The notes under the pieces: model-generated
Told to the model about the DNA's origin: nothing
Seen by the model: only the letters and a program-made list of their open reading frames with translations
The model's database searches: none
Position numbers and translations under genes: made by a program
Shown here: positions 38,155-46,786 of the stretch, piece by piece
Position numbering within the stretch: the stretch's first letter is position 1
Layout: every line of letters starts with the position of its first letter
DNA from: Alphaproteobacteria bacterium 32-64-14
Lineage (GTDB): Bacteria > Pseudomonadota > Alphaproteobacteria > Caulobacterales > Hyphomonadaceae
Assembly: GCA_002280725.1 (NCBI GenBank)
Contig: NCEM01000013.1
Span: forward strand, 167,492-231,491
Direction: 5' to 3'
DNA length: 64,000 nt

Positions 38155-39678
38155 CTATTTGAATCCCAGGCTGCGCGCCATCACGTGATAGATCTCGTTC
38201 TGCTCCATCGCGCCCGAGAACAGGTTGGCGCCCGGACCGCCCGCGAAGATCGCAACATCTTCCCCGCCATGCGTTTCCGATCCCATCGGGATCAGCGCCT
38301 GCTGCCTGAAGCCCAGCGCGGTCGTGTCGACATTGGTGAGGTCCGGCCGCTCGCACAGCCATTTCTCGTCCGCCTGCTTCTTGCACACCGAGCCCGGACC
38401 GTTGGCAAAGCTCAGCGTCGTGTACGGCTTGCCATCGGCGGCCAGCACCAGCTTGCCGTTCTCCTTCACGAGACCAAGGATCGGATTTCCGCGCTGCGGA
38501 TAGCCCTGCATGGCCAGCGTGTGGGAATGGTCCGCCGTCACGATGATCAGCGTCTCTTCCGGGTTGGTCATCGCAACAGCCGCTGCGATCGCCTCATCCA
38601 GCGCCGCCGCGTCGCCCAGCGCGCGCTGCGCATCGCCCGCGTGCAGGCCGTGATCGACCCGGCCGCCCTCGACCATCAGCACATAGCCGTTGGGATTGCG
38701 CGACAGGCGCGTGATCGCGGCCTCTGTCATCTCGGCGATCGAGGGCTCGCCGCGTACGTCCTTTGCCCTGTCGAGAGAGTATTGCATGTGACTCGGCTCG
38801 AAGAGGCCGAGCACCTGGACGTCGCTGTCGAAGTTGATCTGCTCGAAGGTGCTGACGCCTATCGTGACCTTGCGCTCGGGATGACCCTCCAGCCATTCCT
38901 CGGCGAGATTGCGGCCATCCTGCCTGCGGCCCTTCTGGTCGGGATATTCCGGATCTGTCATCGTGTTCGGCAGGAAGCCTGAACGCCCGCCGCCGAGGAC
39001 AACCTCGAACCCATCGCCATTCGCTTTCGTCCAGTCGATCAGCTGCGCCGCGATGTCCTTGCAGCCAGCGGCCTTGCCGGCGGCGGACACATCCGCGTCG
39101 GATTCCCAGTCGCGCTCAATGGTTTGGGCATAGGTTGCAGCTGGGGTCGCATGCGTGATGCGCGCTGTCGAAATAATGCCCGTCGCCATGCCGGAGGCTT
39201 CGGCCTGCTCCCACAATGTCGTGGTGCCGGCCGACGTCGCGGTCGCGCAGTCTTTCAGGCTCGCGGCCTGGGTCACGCCGATCGAGCCGTTGTAGGATTT
39301 GACGCCCGCCGTCATCGCCACGGCTGAGGGCGCCGAATCGGCGACCTGCGAATCGTGCGTGTAGGTTTTCGACAAAGCCGAGTACGGCAGCTTCTCCATC
39401 GCGAGCTGATAGCTCTCGCCATCGAGGCCCTTCGACTGCCCGGCATAAATGCGCGCAGCGGTGATGGTGGAGATGCCCATGCCGTCGCCGATGAAGAGAA
39501 TCACATTCTTCGCATGCGGCTGTCCGCGCGCTGAGATGCGCGCCTGGATTGCGGCGGCGCCTTTCGCGAAATAGCTGTCGGCGCTTTGTACTGGCGCAGG
39601 CGCAGTGCGCACCGGCGCCAGTGTGGTACAGGCTGCAATCGCCACAACCGCGGCCGAAGCCGCCAAAATCATCCGCAT
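38155..39678 (-). CDS. phoA: Alkaline phosphatase (PhoA family)
   Basis: 507 residues, releasing phosphate from organic esters in the periplasm or at the outer membrane. Lipobox-like 'VVAIAACTTLAP' at the N-terminus. Metal and catalytic motifs: 'NVILFIGDGMGISTITAARI' (first Asp), the catalytic serine in 'VADSAPSAVAMTAGVKSYNG', 'LMVEGGRVDHGLHAGD' and 'IIVTADHSHTLAMQGYP', with the last His in 'GSETHGGEDVAIFAGGPGA'. No Pho box was recognised upstream. First gene before the hydrolase at 37224. Confidence 0.95.
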   Translation of the reverse strand: MRMILAASAAVVAIAACTTLAPVRTAPAPVQSADSYFAKGAAAIQARISARGQPHAKNVILFIGDGMGISTITAARIYAGQSKGLDGESYQLAMEKLPYSALSKTYTHDSQVADSAPSAVAMTAGVKSYNGSIGVTQAASLKDCATATSAGTTTLWEQAEASGMATGIISTARITHATPAATYAQTIERDWESDADVSAAGKAAGCKDIAAQLIDWTKANGDGFEVVLGGGRSGFLPNTMTDPEYPDQKGRRQDGRNLAEEWLEGHPERKVTIGVSTFEQINFDSDVQVLGLFEPSHMQYSLDRAKDVRGEPSIAEMTEAAITRLSRNPNGYVLMVEGGRVDHGLHAGDAQRALGDAAALDEAIAAAVAMTNPEETLIIVTADHSHTLAMQGYPQRGNPILGLVKENGKLVLAADGKPYTTLSFANGPGSVCKKQADEKWLCERPDLTNVDTTALGFRQQALIPMGSETHGGEDVAIFAGGPGANLFSGAMEQNEIYHVMARSLGFK

Positions 39679-39781
39679 CGACTAGTCTCCCGGCAATCAG
39701 TTTGCGCGGAAACTAGTCCAGTGATGCGACAGTTCCGAGTCTTTCCTTCGTCCAGCGGCCGCAGGCCGCATCAAGCGCAGA

Positions 39782-40570
39782 TTAAGCGGCCCTGGCCATG
39801 TGCATGACAGGGGCGCGGTCGATCAGCGCCAGCAGCGCCCGCACTTCGGAGCGGCCGGAAAGTTCGCTCATCGACAGCTTGCCCTCTGAAGGCGCGTCAA
39901 AAACGCTGCGGCCTTCGAGGGCCAGCGCGCGGTGGATAACCCGGTCGCGCAGGCGCCACACGGCCTCGAACCCGGCCTCGCGCGCCAGAACGGCCACGCG
40001 ATCGTTGATGGTGTTGCCGATCTTGGACGGCAGGGCCGAAACCCGGTTCATAACCACGTGCCAGCGCTGCTCAGACAGGCCGGCGCGGCGGCGGTCGAAG
40101 CGCACCGTGTCGATCATTTCACGATAGTTGATGCGGGGCGCAGCGGGCGACCCAAGCGGCGCAAACAGGCCGTGCATATCGGCCGGGCTTTCATTCATCG
40201 GCGTCAGGATCACGCCGGCCAGAAGGTGGGCCTCATAGACGTCAGACAGGTTGCCGGACGAGGTGTCGATGATCAGCAGGTCATAGCCATCCATCCGGGC
40301 CATGCGGACCAGCGGCTCCAGGCGGCCGGTATGGCGGGGGCGGGCGTCGGTGCGGACGTCCTCTTCCATGTCCATCAGCATGACGTGGTCGGGGCTCAGC
40401 AGGCGGGATGCCCGGCGAAGTGTCACAAAACTGGACAGGTTCCGCGTGTTGCGGTCGAGATCGAGATAGGCGACCCGCAGGCCGTCCATCACCGCTGCAA
40501 CCCCCAGAAGGGCTGCAATCGTGGTCTTTCCCGTGCCACCCTTGAAGCCGCCAACTGTCACCACTTGCAT
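39782..40570 (-). CDS. ParA/MinD-family ATPase, MipZ-like
   Basis: 262 residues. Deviant Walker A '[17 protein letters not shown]' with signature lysine, then '[20 protein letters not shown]' and '[15 protein letters not shown]'. These proteins position cell-division, chromosome or other machinery by ATP-driven membrane or DNA binding. The second motif resembles MipZ ('DLDxRxxSxxxFxxxR'), which spaces the Z-ring in Caulobacterales, but no other MipZ mark was confirmed. Divergent from chvI with about 190 bp between. Confidence 0.75.
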   Translation of the reverse strand: MQVVTVGGFKGGTGKTTIAALLGVAAVMDGLRVAYLDLDRNTRNLSSFVTLRRASRLLSPDHVMLMDMEEDVRTDARPRHTGRLEPLVRMARMDGYDLLIIDTSSGNLSDVYEAHLLAGVILTPMNESPADMHGLFAPLGSPAAPRINYREMIDTVRFDRRRAGLSEQRWHVVMNRVSALPSKIGNTINDRVAVLAREAGFEAVWRLRDRVIHRALALEGRSVFDAPSEGKLSMSELSGRSEVRALLALIDRAPVMHMARAA

Positions 40571-40762
40571 GGAAACCTCCCGTGCTGCCCGGCCTCACCG
40601 CCGGGTTCGCCTGTGACGGGTGGTTCAATTCGTGTGCCAGATGAGTGCCGGAGCCAAAAATCCCTTAGGTTCAGGCGCTTTCGACCACTTGCCCTCGCGC
40701 CCGCACACCCCGATTATGGCAATGTGATATACGCCGGGACGCCCGGCAGGAGATTCCAGGAT

Positions 40763-41458
40763 ATGGCTACCATCGCCCTCGTGGACGACGACGAGAACAT
40801 CGTTGAGTCCCTCAAAGTCTTCTTCGAGCAGGAGGGGTACCAGGTCCGGGCCTATCATGACGGGGAATCCGCCTTTGCCGGGCTGTCCGACAACCCGCCG
40901 GATATCGCCATCCTCGACGTGAAGATGCCGAAGATGGACGGCATGGAACTGCTGCGGAAGCTGCGCCAGACCTCCAACCTGCCCGCCATCTTCCTCACCT
41001 CGAAGGACGACGAGATCGACGAAGTGGTCGGCTTCAACATCGGCGCCGACGATTTCATCCGCAAGCCGTGCTCGACCCGTCTCCTTGCCGAGCGGGTCAA
41101 AGCCATCCTGCGCCGCTCGCGCGGCGTCACTGGCACGCCTGAGGACGGCGACAAGAAGCCGATCGTGCGCGGGCGCCTGACGCTCGATCCGAACCGCCAC
41201 GCCTGCCAGTGGGATGGCAAGATCGTGCGCCTTACCGTGACCGAATTCCTCATCCTCCAGGCGCTGGCCACGCGCCCGGGATACGTGAAGAGCCGCGACC
41301 AGCTGATGGACGCCGCCTACGACGATCAGGTCTATGTCGACGACCGGACCATCGACAGCCACATCAAGCGGCTGCGCAAGAAGTTCCGCGACCTCGACGA
41401 CAATTTCGACGGCATCGAAACGCTGTACGGCGTGGGGTATCGCTATAAGGAAGCCTGA
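40763..41458 (+). CDS. chvI: Response regulator ChvI
   Basis: 231 residues from ATG 40763. Receiver domain with acidic pocket '[15 protein letters not shown]', phospho-acceptor Asp in '[15 protein letters not shown]', switch Thr/Lys 'IFLTSKDDE' and 'FIRKPCST'; OmpR-type winged helix ending '[18 protein letters not shown]' and '[14 protein letters not shown]'. ChvI controls envelope-stress and acid responses in alphaproteobacteria. Ribosome site AGGAGA-type lies just upstream. First gene of chvI-chvG, followed by the PTS genes. Confidence 0.96.
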   Translation: MATIALVDDDENIVESLKVFFEQEGYQVRAYHDGESAFAGLSDNPPDIAILDVKMPKMDGMELLRKLRQTSNLPAIFLTSKDDEIDEVVGFNIGADDFIRKPCSTRLLAERVKAILRRSRGVTGTPEDGDKKPIVRGRLTLDPNRHACQWDGKIVRLTVTEFLILQALATRPGYVKSRDQLMDAAYDDQVYVDDRTIDSHIKRLRKKFRDLDDNFDGIETLYGVGYRYKEA

Positions 41459-43079
41459 GAACTCCAGCAGGCCAGAAAAACTCGCTAAGGACGCGCGCCG
41501 CAAGCCGCGCTCCCTGCTCTGGTCTCCCATCGCGAGACTGATCCTCGCTTCAAACCTGGCCGGCCTGATCATCCTGATCCTGGGCGCCCTGGTGCTGAAC
41601 GAGGTTCGCTCCAGCCTTGTCAACGCGCGCAAGGAAAGCCTCTCCGAACTCTCGCGCCTGATATCGTCCTACGTCATCGACAGCGCGACCGTGGACGACC
41701 CGCCGGGCCTCAACGTCGGCGCGTTGATCGAACAGCTGACGGCGATCCCCCTCTCCTCCGCCATCCGCATCCGCGTGCATGATGCGCAGGGCGAAGTCGT
41801 CGCTGACACTCGCCTCCTGAAGGACGAGATCGACCGCAAAGACCTGCCGGAAATCCGCGAACCCAGCTGGTTTGAACGCACCGGCCTCGACGTTGTGCGC
41901 GCCATCCAGCGCACGTTCGAAAGCGCCACCGGCCGCCAGGGCATCGCCGAGGTGCGCTCGCTCGAGCAGGAAATCGCGATGGCGCTGGAGGACAAGGACG
42001 GGTTCTCCGAACGCTTCAACGAACAGGCCGAGCGCGTGCTGTCAGTCACCGTGCCGATCCGCAAGGTGGCGCGGGTTGTCGGCGGGCTCACCATCGAGAC
42101 AAGCGACATCTCCCAGGTCATCGCTGCAGAACGCGCAGCGCTCCTGCCGCTGATCCTCGTGGCGGTCCTGGTCGCCATCATCACCGCAACATTGTTGACG
42201 CTCGGCATCGCGCGGCCGCTGCGACGGCTCGCGATCGCCTCCGACCGCGTCGCGACCGGCGCCGCCGAGCGGCTGAATGTCGGCTCCCTGCAGAAACGCA
42301 AGGACGAGATCGGAGACCTGTCGCGCGCGATGGAGGAGATGACCACCTCGCTCTATGATCGCATCCAGGAAAACGAGCGCTTCGCCGCAGACGTCGCACA
42401 CGAACTCAAGAACCCCCTCACCTCGATCCGCTCGGCGATCGAGACTTCGCAGGCGATCCACGATCCCGCGATCAAGGAGAAGATGGCGAGCGTGATTGCG
42501 CGCGACGTGATCCGCCTCGACCGCCTGATCTCCGATATCTCCAACCTGTCGCGCCTCGAGGCTGAAATCGTCCGCGAGAAGCTCGTGCGCGTCGACCTTG
42601 GCCGCCTGGTCGAAGACCTCGTCTCGATCTATCGCGACACGGCGCGCGAGAAGGATGCGCAGGTCGTACTCGTGAAACAGGGTGACGGCGTGATCGAAGT
42701 GAACGGCCGCGAAGGCCCGCTGGGTCAGGTGATCCGCAATCTCATCGAGAATGCGCGCTCATTCTCCCCGCCCCAAGGCCAGGTGACTGTCACGGTGTCG
42801 CGGGTCACGATTGCGCGAACCCCTACTGTACGCCTGGTTGTCGAGGATGAGGGCCCAGGTATCCCGCCAGACAAGCTGGAAAAGATCTTCCAGCGCTTCT
42901 ATACGGACCGGCCGGCGGGCGCGAAGTTCGGAAATAATTCAGGTTTGGGCCTTTCTATCGTCCGTCAGATCACGGAAACGCATCGCGGGACGGTGCGGGC
43001 GGAGAACCGGATGGCCGACGGCAAGGTTTCAGGCGCCCGGTTCATCGTGGAACTGCCTGCCGCACAGCTGAGTCTCTGA
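41334..43079 (+). CDS. chvG: Sensor histidine kinase ChvG
   Basis: Membrane kinase partner of ChvI. From '[20 protein letters not shown]' (first membrane helix, from about 41508) through a periplasmic sensor domain, a second helix '[20 protein letters not shown]', HAMP, H-box '[20 protein letters not shown]', N-box '[14 protein letters not shown]' and G-boxes '[20 protein letters not shown]' and '[15 protein letters not shown]'. Start is unclear: in frame there is no ATG, GTG or TTG between 41337 and the first helix. The only ATG is 41334, inside chvI in another phase; a rare CTG at 41514 or an ATC/ATA start are alternatives. Confidence 0.9.
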   Translation: MSTTGPSTATSSGCARSSATSTTISTASKRCTAWGIAIRKPENSSRPEKLAKDARRKPRSLLWSPIARLILASNLAGLIILILGALVLNEVRSSLVNARKESLSELSRLISSYVIDSATVDDPPGLNVGALIEQLTAIPLSSAIRIRVHDAQGEVVADTRLLKDEIDRKDLPEIREPSWFERTGLDVVRAIQRTFESATGRQGIAEVRSLEQEIAMALEDKDGFSERFNEQAERVLSVTVPIRKVARVVGGLTIETSDISQVIAAERAALLPLILVAVLVAIITATLLTLGIARPLRRLAIASDRVATGAAERLNVGSLQKRKDEIGDLSRAMEEMTTSLYDRIQENERFAADVAHELKNPLTSIRSAIETSQAIHDPAIKEKMASVIARDVIRLDRLISDISNLSRLEAEIVREKLVRVDLGRLVEDLVSIYRDTAREKDAQVVLVKQGDGVIEVNGREGPLGQVIRNLIENARSFSPPQGQVTVTVSRVTIARTPTVRLVVEDEGPGIPPDKLEKIFQRFYTDRPAGAKFGNNSGLGLSIVRQITETHRGTVRAENRMADGKVSGARFIVELPAAQLSL

Positions 43080-43146
43080 ATCGGTATTGACCCCGGAATA
43101 AACGAGTCCTCACCATGGGATGCTGGGAAATGCGGGAGTGCCTCCA

Positions 43147-43548
43147 ATGATCGGTCTGGTCGTGGTCACGCATGGCCGTCTGGCCGAGGAGTTCATCGCC
43201 GCCGCGCAACACGTTGTCGGTCACCTCGAAAACGTTCAGGCCATCTGCATTGGCCCGGACGACGACATGGACATGCGCCGCAAGGAAATCATCGCCGCCG
43301 CCAAGGCGTGTGACACAGGTTCAGGCGTTGTGATCCTCACCGACATGTTTGGCGGCACACCCTCCAACCTCGCCATCTCGGTGATGGGCGGGGCGAAGAT
43401 CGAAGTGATCGCGGGCGTCAATCTTCCGATGTTGATCAAGCTGGCCGAAGTGCGCGCCAAGCTTCCGGTGGCCGAGGCCGCTCTCGCCGCGCAGGATGCA
43501 GGCCGCAAATACATTTCGGTCGCTTCCGCTCTCCTGCAGCGCGCCTGA
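43147..43548 (+). CDS. PTS EIIA-Man-type protein
   Basis: 133 residues from ATG 43147 (ATG 43120 is an alternative). Active-site His in 'MIGLVVVTHGRLAEEFIAAA', then 'GVVILTDMFGGTPSNLAISV' and 'VIAGVNLPMLIKLAEVR', all typical of the mannose-family IIA domain. In alphaproteobacteria this regulatory IIA works without a sugar permease and receives phosphate from HPr. It sits between chvG and ptsH, but the hprK gene common at this place is missing. Confidence 0.93.
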   Translation: MIGLVVVTHGRLAEEFIAAAQHVVGHLENVQAICIGPDDDMDMRRKEIIAAAKACDTGSGVVILTDMFGGTPSNLAISVMGGAKIEVIAGVNLPMLIKLAEVRAKLPVAEAALAAQDAGRKYISVASALLQRA

Positions 43549-43580
43549 GCAGCGGTTCCCCGGGGACGAGCGCACAGACA

Positions 43581-43859
43581 ATGGCAGACAAGTGGTCGCG
43601 CAGCGCAGAGCTCTTGAACCAGCGCGGCCTTCATGCGCGCGCCTCAGCAGCGTTCGCGCGCGAAGCCTCACGCTTCAACGCCCGCGTGTCCGTCCACTAT
43701 GACGGCATGACGGTCAGCGCCGCCTCGATCATGGATCTGTTGATGCTCGGCGCCCGCGTCGGTCAGGTGATCGACATCGAAGCCGAAGGCCCCGAAGCGC
43801 GCGAAGCGCTCGAAGCCGTGTGCGACCTTGTCGGCCGCAAGTTCGACGAGAAGGATTAG
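43581..43859 (+). CDS. ptsH: Phosphocarrier protein HPr
   Basis: 92 residues. Phosphorylatable His in 'ELLNQRGLHARASAAFAREA', and the regulatory serine in 'VSAASIMDLLMLGARVGQ', where HPr kinase acts in organisms that have it. It transfers phosphate to the IIA protein encoded 32 bp upstream. No EI or HprK gene is in the window. Followed by the convergent EF-hand gene. Confidence 0.95.
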   Translation: MADKWSRSAELLNQRGLHARASAAFAREASRFNARVSVHYDGMTVSAASIMDLLMLGARVGQVIDIEAEGPEAREALEAVCDLVGRKFDEKD

Positions 43860-43902
43860 CCGAAGCGGGCGATCAGCCGCCCCCGTTTCAGCCGCCCCAG
43901 TC

Positions 43903-44484
43903 TCAGCCGCCGCGATCGCGCGGGGGCGTGCCACGTCCGCGCACCGTGCCCAAGCCAAAGCCATTGTCTGCAGACCCCGGCGGGTCCATCGACGCGCGGT
44001 TCAGCGGCTGCACGAGATCGATAAACTTCAACACGCCCGTTTCATCCGCAATCTGGTCGGCCATGCGCTGCAGGCCGGAGGTGAACTCCACCAGCGTCAC
44101 GGTGCGATCGAGATCGATGTCGAACGTCATCGCGTTCGCCAGCACGCCCGCCCCATCGCCCATGCTCGCGGCCCAGTCGGCCTGCTCGAACCCGGTGATC
44201 GCACCATCGCCGTTGCGGTCAGCGGCCTTGAAGGCGCGTTGCGCACCGGTGGTGATTTCCTCGCGGGTGATACGCCCGTCGAAATTGCTGTCGAAGCTGG
44301 CGAACACGAGCGCACCGGGGCTCACGACCTTGACGCCTTCCGGCGGCCTGAAACTGCCGCCCGGCGTGGTCGTTCCCGTGATCCGATCGATCCGGTCCAC
44401 ATCCTGGGCAAGGGCGGGCGAGGCGCCCGCCAGGCCAAGCAACGCAGCGCCAGCGAGCCCGGCGACAAGTCCTGATACACGCAT
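43903..44484 (-). CDS. Secreted EF-hand calcium-binding protein
   Basis: 193 residues from ATG 44484. Signal peptide ends 'ASPALAQ' (about 26). Two or three EF-hand loops: 'DSNFDGRITREEI', 'DRNGDGAITGFEQ' and the weaker 'DIDLDRTVTLVEF'. It probably binds calcium in the periplasm; the role is unknown. The C-terminus is Gly/Arg-rich. Single gene, convergent with ptsH; the far side faces the ahcY promoter. Confidence 0.88.
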   Translation of the reverse strand: MRVSGLVAGLAGAALLGLAGASPALAQDVDRIDRITGTTTPGGSFRPPEGVKVVSPGALVFASFDSNFDGRITREEITTGAQRAFKAADRNGDGAITGFEQADWAASMGDGAGVLANAMTFDIDLDRTVTLVEFTSGLQRMADQIADETGVLKFIDLVQPLNRASMDPPGSADNGFGLGTVRGRGTPPRDRGG

Positions 44485-44710
44485 CAAGTAACCCTCTGCC
44501 CTCTCTGGGCCCGGTCTCCGCCGGCGGCTTGATGTGGCCACCGCGCAACAGATCGCGCAACTCCCTGATGCACACAGATGGGTGGTCGAAGGCGGCAAAG
44601 TGAGGGCGCGCCCCGCCTCACTTGATCGCAAATTGTCGCCGAAGAGGCCCGCCCCACATGGGATTCGCACGGGTCAGACGCCCGGTTACCGGCCCTCCGG
44701 ATCGATCTAA

Positions 44711-44740
44711 AAATCATATAAAGATATCTTTATATGATTT
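44711..44740. promoter_or_regulatory. Perfect 30-bp palindrome upstream of ahcY, candidate SahR-type operator
   Basis: Each half is AAATCATATAAAGAT; the two halves are exact reverse complements with no gap. It lies 82 bp before the ahcY start in an otherwise GC-rich setting. Similar ATAAAGAT-type dyads are described for ArsR-family regulators that respond to S-adenosylhomocysteine or SAM and control ahcY/met genes. Confidence 0.7.
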
Positions 44741-44821
44741 GCGAGACCCCGCCGCCTCTGCTACACGCCCTGCAAAGCGGCGAGAGGGCCGCGTGAAGCC
44801 TTTCAATAGCGGAGTGCGGCG

Positions 44822-46222
44822 ATGGCGTTCGACGATTTCAAGGTGGCGGACATCTCGCTCGCCGACTACGGCCGCAAGGAACTTGTGATCGCCGAAACCG
44901 AGATGCCGGGCCTCATGTCCACCCGCGCGGAATACGGCAAGGCGCAGCCGCTGAAAGGCGCGCGCATCACCGGCTCGCTGCACATGACGATCCAGACCGG
45001 CGTGCTGATCGAGACGCTGAAGCACCTTGGCGCCGACGTGCGCTGGGCCTCGTGCAACATCTTCTCGACGCAGGACCACGCCGCCGCCGCCATCGCGAAG
45101 GCCGGCATCCCGGTGTTCGCCGTGAAGGGCGAGAGCCTGGAAGAATACTGGGACTACACCGACAAGATCTTCCAGTGGTCTGACGGCGGTCTCACCAACA
45201 TGATCCTCGACGATGGCGGCGACGCCACCATGTACATCCTCATCGGCGCGCGCGTCGAAGCGGGCGAGACGTCGATCATCGAGAAGCCGGAGTCCGAAGA
45301 AGAGATCTACTTCTTCAAGCAGATCAAGAAGCGCATGGCCGCTTCGCCCGGCTGGTTCACGAAGCAGAAGAACGCCATCAAAGGCGTGACCGAAGAAACC
45401 ACCACGGGCGTCAACCGCCTGTACCGCCTCGTCGAGAAGGGCCTGCTGCCCTTCCCCGCGATCAACGTGAACGACTCGGTCACCAAGTCGAAGTTCGACA
45501 ACAAGTACGGCTGCAAGGAATCGCTGGTCGACGGCATCCGACGCGCCACCGACACGATGATGGCCGGCAAGGTCGCCGTCGTGATGGGTTATGGCGACGT
45601 CGGCAAGGGTTCGGCCGCGTCCCTCCAGGGCGCTGGCGCCCGCGTGAAGGTCACGGAAGTCGACCCGATCTGCGCGCTGCAGGCCTGCATGGATGGCTTT
45701 GAAGTCGTAACGCTCGAAGACGTCGTCAAAACCGCCGACATCTTCATCACCACGACCGGCAACAAGGACATCATCCGCCTCGAGCACATGCGCGAGATGA
45801 AGGACATGGCCATCGTTGGAAACATCGGCCACTTCGACAACGAGATCCAGGTTGCCCAGCTGAAGAACTTCCAGTGGGACAACATCAAGCCGCAGGTCGA
45901 CATGATCAACTTCCCCGATGGGAAGCGCATGATCCTGCTGTCGGAAGGCCGCCTGCTGAACCTCGGCAACGCGACGGGCCACCCGTCCTTCGTGATGTCG
46001 GCCTCGTTCACCAACCAGACGCTGGCCCAGATCGAACTCTGGACCAACGGCAAGGCCTACGAGAACAAGGTCTACACGCTGCCCAAGAAGCTCGACGAGA
46101 AAGTCGCCTTGCTCCACCTCAACAAGCTGGGCGCAAACCTCACCAAGCTGACCCCGGACCAGGCGGCCTATATCGGCGTCTCCGCCGAAGGCCCGTACAA
46201 GCCCGAGCACTACCGCTACTAG
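44822..46222 (+). CDS. ahcY: Adenosylhomocysteinase
   Basis: Reversible hydrolysis of S-adenosylhomocysteine to homocysteine and adenosine, relieving product inhibition of methyltransferases. 466 residues, NAD-bound, with '[20 protein letters not shown]', the NAD-loop '[20 protein letters not shown]', '[16 protein letters not shown]' and the C-terminal '[10 protein letters not shown]'. A GGAG ribosome site precedes the ATG. The perfect palindrome upstream suggests metabolite-linked control. Ends with a strong terminator. Confidence 0.98.
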   Translation: MAFDDFKVADISLADYGRKELVIAETEMPGLMSTRAEYGKAQPLKGARITGSLHMTIQTGVLIETLKHLGADVRWASCNIFSTQDHAAAAIAKAGIPVFAVKGESLEEYWDYTDKIFQWSDGGLTNMILDDGGDATMYILIGARVEAGETSIIEKPESEEEIYFFKQIKKRMAASPGWFTKQKNAIKGVTEETTTGVNRLYRLVEKGLLPFPAINVNDSVTKSKFDNKYGCKESLVDGIRRATDTMMAGKVAVVMGYGDVGKGSAASLQGAGARVKVTEVDPICALQACMDGFEVVTLEDVVKTADIFITTTGNKDIIRLEHMREMKDMAIVGNIGHFDNEIQVAQLKNFQWDNIKPQVDMINFPDGKRMILLSEGRLLNLGNATGHPSFVMSASFTNQTLAQIELWTNGKAYENKVYTLPKKLDEKVALLHLNKLGANLTKLTPDQAAYIGVSAEGPYKPEHYRY

Positions 46223-46245
46223 GTCCCGCTGACCTCAAGCACACG

Positions 46246-46274
46246 AAAGGCCCGGCTCACCGCCGGGCCTTTTT
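46246..46274 (+). terminator. Rho-independent terminator of ahcY
   Basis: Perfect 11-bp stem AAAGGCCCGGC / GCCGGGCCTTT with loop 5 nt, followed by TT-rich tract, 24 bp past the ahcY stop. Confidence 0.9.
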
Positions 46275-46332
46275 GTTTGTGCGTGCTATCGCAGCAGTCG
46301 GGTACTTGATGCCGATCGGGATCAAAAAGACT

Positions 46333-46476
46333 CGCAATGGCCGGAAACCGATTTCGGGGAGCGGCGTTGATTGCCTGTCACGGCCGGAGCCCTTTTCCGT
46401 CCCCCCGACCCCCAAGGGAACTGGCCGTGGCCTTGATTTGAGAAACGGGCGATCTCCTCGAGTCGCCCGTTTTCCT
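46333..46476 (+). ncRNA. Candidate small RNA between ahcY and kup
   Basis: No open reading frame of interest lies in 46275-46786. This part folds into at least two hairpins: GCAAT...ATTGC (46334-46375 area) and CACGGCC (46379-46385) with GGCCGTG (46423-46429), the latter with an inner CCCTT / AAGGG stem and a loop rich in C (CCCCCCGACCCCC). It ends in a perfect 10-bp terminator stem with loop TCTCCTCGAG. C-rich or CUCCU loops in terminator-ended transcripts are typical of alphaproteobacterial regulatory RNAs. No promoter was identified. Confidence 0.3.
46443..46472 (+). terminator. Second terminator in the ahcY-kup gap
   Basis: Stem AAACGGGCGA (46443-46452) and TCGCCCGTTT (46463-46472), perfect 10 bp, followed by TTCCTTT. 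It cannot belong to ahcY, which already ends at 46274, so it should end a separate transcript. Confidence 0.75.
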
Positions 46477-46732
46477 TTGTGCTGGACATGATGGCTGCCT
46501 GCTGGCCCGGCGGCGGGCATCGCTGGATGGGCCACGCACCGGCCGTTCCCATGTCAGCGTCGCAGCCCTGTCGCATCCCGGCGGCCTGCATTCCGTCGCA
46601 AAGGTTTTGAAAATCCTTCATGCGACCGGGCCTTAGCCCCGGTTTCCGCCCTCTTCCCGCCCCCCGGTTTTGAATTGTCCATAGGCGCAAACGGAAATTT
46701 TCCCTCTTTCGCGCATTGCTGGACGGGCGTAC

Positions 46733-46764
46733 GAGCCGCCCCCGTTCGGGGCCGCTTGCGGCTC
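46733..46764 (+). other. Hairpin in the kup leader
   Basis: GAGCCGC (46733-46739) with GCGGCTC (46758-46764), enclosing CCCC-GTTC-GGGG. It ends 22 bp before the kup ATG, close to where a ribosome site would be, so it could influence translation. Between 46477 and 46732 nothing else is recognised. Confidence 0.45.
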
Positions 46765-46786
46765 GCGGCAGAGGCCAAAAACACAG

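Noticed and set aside
46275..46480. 6S RNA
   Set aside because: The fold lacks the single long closing stem with a large central bulge.
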